A stretch of 64,000 bases of DNA from Arenibacter palladensis (GTDB taxonomy: Bacteria; Bacteroidota; Bacteroidia; Flavobacteriales; Flavobacteriaceae), in the NCBI RefSeq assembly GCF_900129275.1, contig NZ_FQUX01000001.1:992001-1056000 (forward strand), given 5' to 3'. The notes under the pieces are model-generated. The model saw only the letters and a program-made list of their open reading frames with translations. It ran no database searches and had not been told where the DNA came from. A program made the translations under genes and the position numbers. Position 1 is the first letter of the stretch. The number at the start of each line of letters is the position of its first letter. Below are positions 1-9,264 of the stretch, piece by piece.

Positions 1-2
1 AT

Positions 3-1871
3 GATAAACATAGCATCAACCTAACAAGTATATGGGCTTACAACCGTAGAGGGAGGTCGTCCGCAATTACCGAGGAAGTTTTTCAATTGGTGGGGAAGGG
101 ATATAATCCCTATTGGGGCACTCAGAATGGGGAAATTAGAAACGCTAGGGAGCGAAAAATTATGGAGCCCATATTTATGTTAAACCATTATTATAATTCC
201 AAAAAATTGGTCCTTAATACGGCAGTGTCCTATCAATTTGGAACTACTTCCAATGGCCGATTGGGATATTATAACGCCCCTAACCCGGATAAAACTTATT
301 ACAGGTATTTGCCAAGTTATTATGTTAATAGTCCTATTGGGGCCAATTTTATAGCCGCCAATATGGCCAAAGACGGCTTCTTGGCAAATCCGCAATTAAA
401 TTGGAACAATTTGTACCAGGCAAATTCCAGTTTGTCCCTGCAGGGCAAAGCGGCCTATATTTACTACGATGACACCAATGAGGACAAACAGTTTAATGTA
501 GCCACCATTGGTAATTACGCCCTAAATGACCATCTCAAAATTGATTTTGGAGGGCATTATACCCATTTGGACTCTGAAAACTTTGCGGAAATCAGCGATT
601 TGTTGGGTGCTGAATATCATGAGGATATATACCCATTTTCCAACACAAATAATGATTTGGATGGTAGCCCTCATAAAGTAACATCCAATCTATTCAATTA
701 CCATTATAATATTAAAGCCGAAGTCTATGATGCCTTTGCCCAAATTAATTTAAGGTATCCGAAATGGGAGGGGTTCTTGGGTGTTAATTATGCTTCAACT
801 AATTACCAAAGGGAAGGTAAATTTAGGAACGAACGTTTTTTAAATACCTCCTTTGGAAAGGGTGAAGAACTTGAATTTTCGAACTTTCGATTCAAGACGG
901 GATATACTTATAAGTTTAGCGGGAGGCATTGGGTTGCTTTGAACGGGGCGTATTTGACCAAACCCCCTGTTTATCAAAATGTGTTTATAAATCCTAGGGA
1001 GAACAATCAGGTGGTAAATGATATTCAGAGCGAAACCATTACTACAACAGACCTTAACTACTATATAAGACTGCCTAATTTAACGGGACGTGTAACAGGC
1101 TATTATACGCGATTTCAGAATATTACCGATATTAATTTTTTCTTTGTGGATGCAGGGGTGGGTAGCGATTTTGTACAGGAAGTCCTTACAGATTTGGACA
1201 AGCTTCATTTAGGGACGGAACTAGGATTGGAGTACCAACTTTCATCGGCAGTGAAATTAACATTGGTGGCTTCCGTAGGCAAATATCTTTATGCAAGTGA
1301 TCCTTATGTAACCATAAATTTTGATACGGCAGGAGCGGAAGAAGATATCCTTAATCCCGAAGGCAATATAGATTTAGGGGTAGCAAAGGTGAAGGATTAC
1401 AAATTGTCCCAAGGGCCTCAAAAGGCTCTTGCCTTAGGGATGGAATACCGAGACCCCAAATATTGGTGGATAGGGGCTACCGCCAATTATTTAGGGAATA
1501 ATTATGCCAGTATTTCTACGATAACTCGAACACAGAGTTTTTATTTGGATCCAGAAACAGGTTATAACTTTCCTGATGCCACAGATGAAAATGTAGAACG
1601 TCTATTGTCCCAAAATAAATTGGATAATTTTTATCTGTTGAATATGGTCGGGGGAAAATCTTGGTTGAAAAAAGGTAGGTATATAAGTGTTTTTGCAAGT
1701 ATCAACAATGTTTTTGATGCGGTTTTTAGAACTGGTGGATACGAACAAAGCAGGAATGGTAATTTTGGACAATTACAGCAGGACAATTTAAGTGGTAACC
1801 CCTCATTTGCTCCAAAATATTGGTATGGCTATGGACGCACTTATTTTATAAATTTTGCGATTAGTTTTTAA
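3..1871 (+). CDS. TonB-dependent receptor, C-terminal part (5' end outside window)
   Basis: The frame is open from base 3, so the gene starts before the window and the true start codon is not seen. The visible ~622 residues are rich in alternating aromatic and polar beta-strands (for example the GYTYKFSGRHWVALNGAYL segment) and end in a short strand finishing with Phe (FINFAISF), the usual end of an outer-membrane beta-barrel. Near the C-terminus a segment of the type VFASINNVFDAVFRTGGYEQ matches the last strands of TonB-dependent receptors. Plug and signal peptide lie outside. It is 41 bp upstream of a DUF5689 lipoprotein gene on the same strand, probably one operon. The transported substrate cannot be inferred from this fragment. 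Confidence 0.85.
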   Translation, partial: DKHSINLTSIWAYNRRGRSSAITEEVFQLVGKGYNPYWGTQNGEIRNARERKIMEPIFMLNHYYNSKKLVLNTAVSYQFGTTSNGRLGYYNAPNPDKTYYRYLPSYYVNSPIGANFIAANMAKDGFLANPQLNWNNLYQANSSLSLQGKAAYIYYDDTNEDKQFNVATIGNYALNDHLKIDFGGHYTHLDSENFAEISDLLGAEYHEDIYPFSNTNNDLDGSPHKVTSNLFNYHYNIKAEVYDAFAQINLRYPKWEGFLGVNYASTNYQREGKFRNERFLNTSFGKGEELEFSNFRFKTGYTYKFSGRHWVALNGAYLTKPPVYQNVFINPRENNQVVNDIQSETITTTDLNYYIRLPNLTGRVTGYYTRFQNITDINFFFVDAGVGSDFVQEVLTDLDKLHLGTELGLEYQLSSAVKLTLVASVGKYLYASDPYVTINFDTAGAEEDILNPEGNIDLGVAKVKDYKLSQGPQKALALGMEYRDPKYWWIGATANYLGNNYASISTITRTQSFYLDPETGYNFPDATDENVERLLSQNKLDNFYLLNMVGGKSWLKKGRYISVFASINNVFDAVFRTGGYEQSRNGNFGQLQQDNLSGNPSFAPKYWYGYGRTYFINFAISF

Positions 1872-1912
1872 AATTCACTTTTGGAATTATTCTGGATAGA
1901 AATAATGGATCA

Positions 1913-3283
1913 ATGAATTTCAGGGTCAACAATATTGTATGTCTTTTTTCCCTTTTGGGATTATGCCTTATAATGGCCTGTGTTAAGGACAAAAATTTTG
2001 ACACACCCGAATCCGATTGTGTATCGGACCTTAAGGCCAACTATGCGATAGGAGATTTAAAGGCGCTTTACGTTGATGAATTGATTCAGGTTCAGGAAGA
2101 TTGGGTTATAGAGGGTTATGTGGTATCGTCAGATATGGCAGGTAACTTTTTTGGAACTTTGCACATCCAGGACAATCTTATCGATCCCACACAGGGCCTG
2201 CAATTGGAAATTGATCTTAGGGATTCACATTTGTTTTATGAAGTGGGCACTAAGGTCCTCATTAAGACAAAAGGACTTTATTTGGGGATGAGCAGGGGGG
2301 CAATTAAATTGGGAGGCGTTTTCAGTGCTTTTGGCAACCCTGCTGTAGGCCGTTTGCCTGCGGCCGTAGTTGGGCAGCATTTATTTAATTCCTGTAATCC
2401 ATTGGGTTCGCCCCAACCAAAAAAAGTAGGTGTTAATGAGTTGGAAGATTCCATGATAAGCACCTTGGTGCAGTTTGCCAATATGGAAATTTTATCGGCC
2501 GAATTGGGACTGACCTATGCTGTAAAGGAGGAGGAAACTATAAGAACCTTGACCAATTGTGAAGATTTGGAACTTGAGCTACTGAACAGTGGGTATTCTG
2601 ATTTTCAGGCCAATCTTTTACCAGAAGGCAATGGTGCCATAACCGGGGTTTTAATTAAGGGCAATAAGGATTATCAGTTGGTAATAAGGGACACCTCCGA
2701 TATTGCTTTTACGAATATTCGTTGTGAGGATTTGGTGGACGAATTTACCTCATCAAATATTTTTATTTCGGAATTGGCAGATCCGGATAACAATACGGGA
2801 GCAAGGTTCGTAGAGCTCTATAATTCGGATTCGGAACCACTGTCCCTGAAGGGATGGACTTTAAGAAGGTACACCAATGATAATACGGAAATTAGTTCTA
2901 CCATAGATTTGTCGGGATTTGAAATTGAAGGCAATAGTACCTTTGTTATTTCTCCCAATGCCTCAGAGTTCGAAAATGTGTACGGCTTCCCTCCCAGTCT
3001 TAGTGTTTCAATAAATGGTCCTGCAGATTCCAATGGTGATGATAATTTGGAATTGGTGGATCCTTTTGGGGCTGTAATAGATATTTTTGGAGTTATTGGA
3101 GAGGATGGGTCTGGCACCAACCATGAATTTGAAGACGGCAGGGCAGTTCGAAATGGAAATGTCTCGCAAGCTAATCCAATTTATACGCCTAGTGAATGGG
3201 CAATATATAATGATTCTGGGGAAGCGGGCACTATCAATGAACCTCAAAATGCGCCGGCCAATTTTAATCCTGGTATCAGGTAA
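1913..3283 (+). CDS. DUF5689 / lamin-tail-domain lipoprotein
   Basis: 456 residues. The N-terminus is a lipoprotein signal with lipobox LIMAC (Cys about residue 23). Residues ~35-270 resemble the DUF5689 domain of Bacteroidota surface proteins: an OB-like segment with WVIEGYVVSSDMAGNFF and DTSDIAF near its end. Residues ~285-400 look like a lamin-tail (LTD) domain, with FISELADP, RFVELYNSDSEPLSLKGWTL and a later VDPFGAVIDIFG strand. It follows a TonB-dependent receptor by 41 bp, and this receptor/DUF5689 pairing is common in flavobacteria. It is probably an outer-membrane surface lipoprotein that binds or presents ligand to the receptor; the ligand is unknown. It converges with the response-regulator gene, the two stops lying 2 bases apart. 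Confidence 0.8.
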   Translation: MNFRVNNIVCLFSLLGLCLIMACVKDKNFDTPESDCVSDLKANYAIGDLKALYVDELIQVQEDWVIEGYVVSSDMAGNFFGTLHIQDNLIDPTQGLQLEIDLRDSHLFYEVGTKVLIKTKGLYLGMSRGAIKLGGVFSAFGNPAVGRLPAAVVGQHLFNSCNPLGSPQPKKVGVNELEDSMISTLVQFANMEILSAELGLTYAVKEEETIRTLTNCEDLELELLNSGYSDFQANLLPEGNGAITGVLIKGNKDYQLVIRDTSDIAFTNIRCEDLVDEFTSSNIFISELADPDNNTGARFVELYNSDSEPLSLKGWTLRRYTNDNTEISSTIDLSGFEIEGNSTFVISPNASEFENVYGFPPSLSVSINGPADSNGDDNLELVDPFGAVIDIFGVIGEDGSGTNHEFEDGRAVRNGNVSQANPIYTPSEWAIYNDSGEAGTINEPQNAPANFNPGIR

Positions 3284-3285
3284 AG

Positions 3286-3693
3286 TTAATTGTTACTACC
3301 ATCAGACAGTAATTTAAGCAGATCATCAGATTTGATAGGTTTCAGAATGTAATTACTTACCAAACTATAATCTTGGGCCTTAATTACATCCCGTGGATCT
3401 ATAGAAGAACTTATAATATAAATAGTTACTGCTTTGGTATTGTTATTCGGAATTTTAATAAAATCGTCCAGAAACTCCCATCCATCCATAATGGGCATGT
3501 TTAAGTCCAATAAAATAATGGAAGGCAATGCTATCCCTTCCGCAACCATATTGTTCAATCCGTCTATGGCGTCCTGTCCATTTTTATAGACTACTATCGT
3601 GTCGCAGAAATCGATTTCCTTCATCGATTTTTTTATCCCATATATGGCAATTGGATCGTCATCTATAATACAACTACTTTCAATTTTCCCCAT
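3286..3693 (-). CDS. Stand-alone response-regulator receiver protein (CheY-like)
   Basis: 135 residues comprising only a receiver domain. Visible conserved residues are the acidic triad Asp11-Asp12-Asp13, the predicted phospho-acceptor Asp63 in LLDLNMPIMDGWEF, Ser95-Ser97 at the switch position and Lys118 in the LKP motif. There is no DNA-binding or enzymatic output domain. It starts 13 bp after the stop of the histidine kinase gene on the same strand, so it is very likely the kinase partner. Signalling presumably goes through protein-protein contact or onward phosphotransfer. The long gap between DDD and the LLDLN motif fits receivers common in Bacteroidota. Confidence 0.9.
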   Translation of the reverse strand: MGKIESSCIIDDDPIAIYGIKKSMKEIDFCDTIVVYKNGQDAIDGLNNMVAEGIALPSIILLDLNMPIMDGWEFLDDFIKIPNNNTKAVTIYIISSSIDPRDVIKAQDYSLVSNYILKPIKSDDLLKLLSDGSNN

Positions 3694-3706
3694 TTCTATT
3701 TAGTTT

Positions 3707-5902
3707 TTATGCAGCAACCAAGGTGATTTTAAAAAGTGTTCCCTTGTCAACGATACTCTCCACTTCAATTTTTCCGTTCATTGCCTCTATTTGATTTTTG
3801 GTAATAAAAAGCCCAATTCCTTTCGAATCCTCATGCTGATGAAACGTTTTGTACATACCGAACAGCTTTTTTCCATGTCGCTCAAGATTGATTCCCAGTC
3901 CATTATCCCTAAAGTTTAAGATAATAAACTTTCCGGACTTAATGGCTTGTATCGAAATCTTTGGAATTCTATTAGGGCTACTGTATTTTACACTGTTGGT
4001 AAAAAGATTAAGTAGAACACTGTCTAGATAGGCATGTATGCCTTTTACTTTAATGGATTGGTCTATGGAGATTTGACATTCTACTTTTTTCTGCTGTAGA
4101 AGGGCGCTAATGTTCTTCTCTACGTTTTTAACTATTTCATTTAGACAAACAGCCTGTAATTGTCCTTCCGCTTCGGTGCTGATCTGTACTACTTCATTTA
4201 AATGCGCAACGGTTTCGTTTAAACTTTCCGATGCGTTCACTATCATGGCTTCAATTTCCCTTTTTTCACTTACCCCTTGCTCTTCTGTTAAGTAATTGGA
4301 TAACATAGAAAGGTTGGAAGAGTGCGATCGTAGATTGTGGGAAACAATATGGGCAAAATTTAATAAGCTATTATTCTGACTTTTGGTCAATTCCAAGAAC
4401 TCTTCGGATTTCTTTTGGGCTTCAATTTTTGCTGTAATATCTACCACCTGGGAAATAAAGTGGGAAATATTACCTTCTATATCCTTAACGGCAGTAACGG
4501 TGAGCACTACGTATACGATTGTTCCCTTTTTATGGAAGTATCTTTTTTCCAATTGGTAACTATTAACCTTCCCATCCAATAGCATTTGTAGTTGGGATAA
4601 ATCTTTCTCAAGATCTTCAGGATGTGTGATATCCTGAAAGGAAAGCTGTAGTAGTTCCTTTCTTGAATATCCCAAGCTAAGACATAGGTTGTCATTTACG
4701 TCCATCCATGAGCCATCCTTTGCAACAAGTGCCATTCCAACAGCGGATGACTTAAATGAACCTTTGAAAGACTCTTCACTTTTGTTCAGTTTTAATTGGG
4801 TGTTAACCACTTCGGTTATGTCCCAATTGGTCCCGACCATTTTAATAATTTTTCCCTCATCGTCCTTGAAAATACCGGCATTGGCCTTAATATGTTTTAT
4901 AGTGCCATCTGGATGGACGATTCGAAACTGGGTTTTAAAATCCTTGATTCCGGACACTGCCATGTCAAATTCCTGTAAGCATCGCTCTAGGTCATCTGGA
5001 TGTACAGTGGCCTTCCATGATTCGAAATTGCCCTTGAAGTCTTTGCGTTTTACACCAAATAGAGGAAACATTTCGTCGTTCCACTCAAGCTCATCTTTAT
5101 GTAAATTGTATTCCCAAATTCCTATATTGGCCACTTCGGTAGCCAGATCTAGCCTTTCCTTAATTTGGGCATTCTTGATTTCGGCTTTTTTCTTTTTGTC
5201 TATATCTTGAAATATTCCATAAAGTCTAACACATTTTCCGTTGACAAACTCCGGCATTCCCTTGGCCCTTACCCACAATTCTTTGCCTTTTGCGGTAACG
5301 ATCTGTAATTCTGTATCCCATTCCTCACCCTTGGTAATGGCTTTCTGAATCAACTCGATAATTTTTTCCCTATGTTCTCCTTCCTTATAGAAATTTATCC
5401 CTGTTTCCAAACATGGTACATAATCTAGGGGCACTTCATGTATCTCCTTTGTAATTCTGGACCAATGAATGGTATTGGTAATCATATCCAAATCCCAACC
5501 TCCCATTTTGGCTACATTTTCGGCCGCAATCAATAGGTCTTTAGCGCGTTTAATCTTGGTAATGTTGGTACAGGTTATGATTAGGCCACCAATTGTACCA
5601 TCTATCTCTTTCCAAGGTTTAATGCTCCATTGATACCATTTATTGCTACCATCCGGCATAATATGTTTTTGTTCTTCCACAATATTATCGTCTATGGAAA
5701 AACTATTTTCAAGGACGCTTCGAAATAACCTAGGGGTACTAGGTACAACGTCAAAAAAGGATTTTCCAATGATTTCATTGTCCGGGCTTATAAATTCTTG
5801 TTGCCATGGATTGGAACAATTTATAAAACAGAGATTGTTATCTAATGTGGCAATGGCAATAGGAGCTTCTTCTATTGTAATCGTACGCGTTAATGTATTC
5901 AA
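3707..5902 (-). CDS. Multi-PAS sensor histidine kinase
   Basis: 731 residues with no signal peptide or clear membrane segment, so probably a soluble cytoplasmic sensor. It has about four successive PAS/PAC units (roughly 8-118, 125-240, 250-370, 375-495); the third has HPDD and WDITE and the fourth has HPEDLEKD and DITAK. The kinase core begins near residue 500, with the phospho-acceptor probably His522 in the H-box around IVSHNLRSH, where Asn follows His instead of Glu or Asp. Next come an N-box (NLFTNSVKYSS), RDNGLGI and a GIGLFI G-box. It forms an operon with the downstream receiver-only regulator. No haem or flavin ligand can be assigned to the PAS domains from sequence alone. Confidence 0.92.
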   Translation of the reverse strand: MNTLTRTITIEEAPIAIATLDNNLCFINCSNPWQQEFISPDNEIIGKSFFDVVPSTPRLFRSVLENSFSIDDNIVEEQKHIMPDGSNKWYQWSIKPWKEIDGTIGGLIITCTNITKIKRAKDLLIAAENVAKMGGWDLDMITNTIHWSRITKEIHEVPLDYVPCLETGINFYKEGEHREKIIELIQKAITKGEEWDTELQIVTAKGKELWVRAKGMPEFVNGKCVRLYGIFQDIDKKKKAEIKNAQIKERLDLATEVANIGIWEYNLHKDELEWNDEMFPLFGVKRKDFKGNFESWKATVHPDDLERCLQEFDMAVSGIKDFKTQFRIVHPDGTIKHIKANAGIFKDDEGKIIKMVGTNWDITEVVNTQLKLNKSEESFKGSFKSSAVGMALVAKDGSWMDVNDNLCLSLGYSRKELLQLSFQDITHPEDLEKDLSQLQMLLDGKVNSYQLEKRYFHKKGTIVYVVLTVTAVKDIEGNISHFISQVVDITAKIEAQKKSEEFLELTKSQNNSLLNFAHIVSHNLRSHSSNLSMLSNYLTEEQGVSEKREIEAMIVNASESLNETVAHLNEVVQISTEAEGQLQAVCLNEIVKNVEKNISALLQQKKVECQISIDQSIKVKGIHAYLDSVLLNLFTNSVKYSSPNRIPKISIQAIKSGKFIILNFRDNGLGINLERHGKKLFGMYKTFHQHEDSKGIGLFITKNQIEAMNGKIEVESIVDKGTLFKITLVAA

Positions 5903-6254
5903 AATTTTGTATGCTTTTAGGGGAATTTATTAAGAAAACGTAGGAATATGGCTATAAATTGTGAAAGGCGAAAAAATTCCTATAAGACAACGAATTTCTT
6001 GTATTGATTATGTCATATGTTTCCTGGGGATTCACCTTATAAATGAATTAGAGCTTATAACGAAGGTTTAGCTAAATGACAAATGGTTATAAACTATGTT
6101 GGAAAAGGTATTGTTAATTCTTCTGGATAAGGAGCTTTTCTTTTTAGGTATGAAATGTGTTTTATTGGGTTTAATGGGAATTATTATTTTAAACTATATT
6201 TTCAGTTTATTAAAGTGATTGTTTTTTTATACATTTAACTAACGGTAATTATCT
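5903..6254. other. Intergenic region between divergent kinase and ankyrin genes
   Basis: 352 AT-rich bases between divergent genes. It must hold the promoter of the kinase/receiver operon (minus strand) and that of the ankyrin gene (plus strand). I find no clear TAnnTTTG element on either strand; TATATTTT at about 6197-6204 is the closest on the plus strand. No RNA-like hairpin or open frame of note is visible. Confidence 0.4.
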
Positions 6255-6725
6255 ATGAACGAATTTTTCTTTAACGAGATTAGAAACGGGAACTTCGATG
6301 AGGTAAGGGCCATGTTGAAGAAGAATCCCCTATTGCTGGACAGCAAGGACCAAAGGGGGTCTACACCACTTATTTTATCTACTTATTATGACCAAGAGGA
6401 AATCACCGATCTTTTATTGGAAATGGGTGCTAAAATAGATGCCAAGGATGCCTCTGGCAATACGGCCTTGATGGGTGTCTGCTTTAAAGGCTATACGGAT
6501 ACTGCCAAGAAGCTCATAGATAAAGGGGCCAGTATTAATGAACGCAACACCATGGGGGCTACATGTCTCATTTATGCTGCAACATTCAACAGGGAGGAGA
6601 TTGCTAAAATGCTTTTGGCCAAAGGAGCAGATACGTCGATCAAAGACGTAAGGGGGCTTACCGCTTTTGATCACGCCAAAATGCAAGGAATGCCATCGCT
6701 AATTACTTTGTTGGAAAAGGCCTAG
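6255..6725 (+). CDS. Ankyrin-repeat protein
   Basis: 156 residues with about four ankyrin repeats and no signal peptide. Repeat hallmarks are RGSTPLILSTYYDQEEITDLL, SGNTALMGVCFKGYTDTAKKL, GATCLIYAATFNREEIAKML and a C-terminal cap with RGLTAFDHAKMQGM. Ankyrin repeats mediate protein-protein contacts. Small cytoplasmic ankyrin proteins of this size are often found next to catalase genes in other bacteria, but no catalase is present here. The next gene on the same strand, a nitrilase, is 118 bp downstream, so co-transcription is uncertain. Confidence 0.88.
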   Translation: MNEFFFNEIRNGNFDEVRAMLKKNPLLLDSKDQRGSTPLILSTYYDQEEITDLLLEMGAKIDAKDASGNTALMGVCFKGYTDTAKKLIDKGASINERNTMGATCLIYAATFNREEIAKMLLAKGADTSIKDVRGLTAFDHAKMQGMPSLITLLEKA

Positions 6726-6843
6726 AATAGATTAAAGATTTACGGGAGCAGCTCATGCCCGTTATCAGAATTTCTGTATTTGTACAAACTGGCCATTTAG
6801 AATCATCCTAAGCATATTTTGATTAGAGCAATAGCACATAATA

Positions 6844-7614
6844 ATGGAACTTAAAGTAGCACTCATACAATCCCCGCTGGCATGGGAAAATCCTACAAAG
6901 AATAGGGAACATTTTTCCAAAAAGCTCGACACCTTAAACGGGGAGGTAGACTTGGTAATACTTCCTGAAATGTTTACCACGGCCTTTACCATGACCCCTT
7001 GGAATATAGCCAAAGAGGAAGGGGAGGTAACGGTAAAATGGATGCAAAAGGAAGCGGAGAGAAAAAATGTGGCCTTAACCGGAAGTATGGTCTATTTTGA
7101 GGATAGGCATTATTATAACCGACTTTGGTTTGTGGAGCCCGATGGAAAATCGAGTTATTATGACAAGCGTCATACCTTCACACTGGCCGGTGAGGACAAG
7201 ATATATAACAAGGGGGAAAAAAGGATGGTAATCGATTATAAGGGTTTTAGGATTTGTCCACTGATTTGTTATGATCTGCGCTTTCCTGTTTGGGCAAGGA
7301 ATACAGAGAATTATGATGTACTTATATATGTTGCCAATTGGCCGCAGCCAAGAGTTAATGCTTGGGACGCACTATTAAGAGCACGGGCCATTGAAAATAT
7401 GGCTTATGTAATAGGAGTAAATAGGATTGGAACGGATAATACCGGACATAATTATTCAGGCCATTCCACTGTAAACGATGTCTTTGGCGAACCAATAGTA
7501 TTTTCTACAGAGGAAAAGATACTTTATGCCACGTTGGATAAAAGACATATTTCCGAAGCAAGGGAAAAATTAAAGTTTTTGGAAGATAGGGACCATTTTA
7601 GTTTGAAAGTGTAA
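6844..7614 (+). CDS. Nitrilase-superfamily amidase (omega-amidase, YafV/Nit2 type)
   Basis: 256 residues, typical for omega-amidases. The full Glu-Lys-Cys triad is visible: Glu42 in LPEMF, Lys108 in YDKRHTF and Cys142 in ICYDLRFP. The KRHTF and CYDLRFPVWARN contexts match the YafV/Nit2 group, which hydrolyses alpha-ketoglutaramate or alpha-ketosuccinamate to the keto acid and ammonia, thereby repairing products of transamination. It is cytoplasmic. Its 3' end overlaps by 17 bp the 3' end of the convergent Ig-like lipoprotein gene. The substrate assignment is by family similarity only. Confidence 0.9.
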   Translation: MELKVALIQSPLAWENPTKNREHFSKKLDTLNGEVDLVILPEMFTTAFTMTPWNIAKEEGEVTVKWMQKEAERKNVALTGSMVYFEDRHYYNRLWFVEPDGKSSYYDKRHTFTLAGEDKIYNKGEKRMVIDYKGFRICPLICYDLRFPVWARNTENYDVLIYVANWPQPRVNAWDALLRARAIENMAYVIGVNRIGTDNTGHNYSGHSTVNDVFGEPIVFSTEEKILYATLDKRHISEAREKLKFLEDRDHFSLKV

Positions 7615-9211
7615 AGGTTTGCTCCAATTCCCAATTGGCCCTTACTTCCAATACACTTGGGTAATAGGTAACTTTTTCCGGCTGAATTCGTTGAAGATAA
7701 TTTCCCGTATCCCATTTTTGATTACCGTTACTATCAAATATGACCCTTATCAGGTATTTTGCTGGTTTAATATTGGTGAATTCGAAGACTTGATATTCAG
7801 AGGCGAAAAGTTCCTTTGCCATAACCCCTTTTTCGTCTGTTAATTGAACTATCAAAGGGTAGGTGACAGCCCCATCCAAGGTAAGTCTTAAGTTCCCGAA
7901 ATCTGCGTAACTTTTGGTAGTTAGGTTAAGGGATATGGTGTCGTTTTCGGTTTCAAAAAAATCTACTATCGCTCCCGGGAGAAGTTCCAGCGCGTAATTC
8001 TCGTTGGGCTCCACTTCAAAATCAAAATCAATTTTGTTGTCTATAGTATCTAGTACTGAATTGAATTTAACCAGGGTTGAATCCTTACGAGCCAAACTTA
8101 TCTTTGAACTGTCCATATAAGTAATGGGGGTATTGGCACCAATGTAAAAAGGTTTTCCAAACTCAAGGGTTCCTCGTTGGTTAGGCTGTACAACAAGGGT
8201 GTCCATACCTACTTTTTTAGTCTTAACGGTAAAGGTATCTATTAGGTTTTCTTTTTCATTGGCAACAGTAAAAACCAGTGAATCCGCTTCAAAGGGGGTA
8301 AACCAATAATTTAGGGTATCCTTATCCCGCTCTTTGGTGATTTTGGTTTTTACGGTATCCGGAATGTTGCTCAGGGCATTGATCGATATATCCTTTGCAT
8401 TGCCCTGATACCCAAAAATAATCTTATTTTTCGCCGCAAAATTGGGAACAGAAACGCTATAGTCGGGTAGTTCCTTAAACATGGTCAATAAATAAATGGA
8501 ATCCGTTGGGAGGTTTACGGTGTCCTTTATAAAGGCAATTTTATCTACTTTTTGATCAAAAATATTGTTCTTGGCCTCATCTTTTACCCCGAACATGGCA
8601 TATTTTCCCTCTTTTAGATTCTTTAAATGAAATATGGGTGTACTGTCCAGTGTGTTTGTAATATAATTTGGTGGTTGCCGATATATGGTAGAATCGGTAT
8701 AGGTGCTATCTATCTCATAAAGCATAATGCTAATAAAAGTGTCTGCATTCTTGTTAAATGCATCCTTGACCACGCCGGAGACCGTTAAGGAATCTATATA
8801 ATCCCCTGTCGAAAACACATATGTAAAATAACTTAAAGGGTTGCCCTCGTTGTTGTCAATTATACTTTGGCCGAAATTGAAGGTGTAGGTGGTATTCTTT
8901 TTGAGTGTGTCCTTAAGGATTACCTCCACATATCTGTTGGCGGAGCCCTGTGGGGATATTAAGGGAGTGTACTTTAAGGGCGGGGAAACAATAAGTTGCT
9001 TTTCAATATCCTTGAGCTTAACGTATTCATCAAAATACAATCGGATTTTATTGGTATTGAAGTTTATGGACATGTTTTGAGGCTCTGCCTTTACCAACTT
9101 CGGCGGGGTAACATCCTTATCACCTCCTGTGGGCGTACCTCTACGCGCACACTGTACAAGGGCCGAAACGGTTAATAATAGAAACAAAAACCCTAAAATG
9201 CGTTGGATCAT
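7598..9211 (-). CDS. Ig-like-domain lipoprotein (SbsA Ig-like family)
   Basis: The frame allows a start at 9235, but the start at 9211 gives a compact lipoprotein signal (MIQRILGFLFLLLTVSALVQC) and is preferred; the protein is then 537 residues. After the lipobox comes a Gly/Thr/Asp-rich linker and then an Ig-like domain with PPKLVKAEPQNMSINFNTNKIRLYFDEY phasing, typical of the Big_5/SbsA family. Further beta-rich segments follow (VSGVVKDAFNKNADTFISIMLYE; a C-terminal GNLRLTLDGAVTYPLIVQL region resembling CNA-B-like folds, and FDSNGNQKWDTGNYL, a GNQKWDTG motif common in this family). It is probably anchored in the outer membrane. The function is unknown, and no enzymatic motif is seen. Confidence 0.75.
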   Translation of the reverse strand: MIQRILGFLFLLLTVSALVQCARRGTPTGGDKDVTPPKLVKAEPQNMSINFNTNKIRLYFDEYVKLKDIEKQLIVSPPLKYTPLISPQGSANRYVEVILKDTLKKNTTYTFNFGQSIIDNNEGNPLSYFTYVFSTGDYIDSLTVSGVVKDAFNKNADTFISIMLYEIDSTYTDSTIYRQPPNYITNTLDSTPIFHLKNLKEGKYAMFGVKDEAKNNIFDQKVDKIAFIKDTVNLPTDSIYLLTMFKELPDYSVSVPNFAAKNKIIFGYQGNAKDISINALSNIPDTVKTKITKERDKDTLNYWFTPFEADSLVFTVANEKENLIDTFTVKTKKVGMDTLVVQPNQRGTLEFGKPFYIGANTPITYMDSSKISLARKDSTLVKFNSVLDTIDNKIDFDFEVEPNENYALELLPGAIVDFFETENDTISLNLTTKSYADFGNLRLTLDGAVTYPLIVQLTDEKGVMAKELFASEYQVFEFTNIKPAKYLIRVIFDSNGNQKWDTGNYLQRIQPEKVTYYPSVLEVRANWELEQTFTLSN

Positions 9212-9264
9212 AACAATAATGAAAATGTTCAACAAAGAAACAACTAATTTGTAGAATTGTAAAA

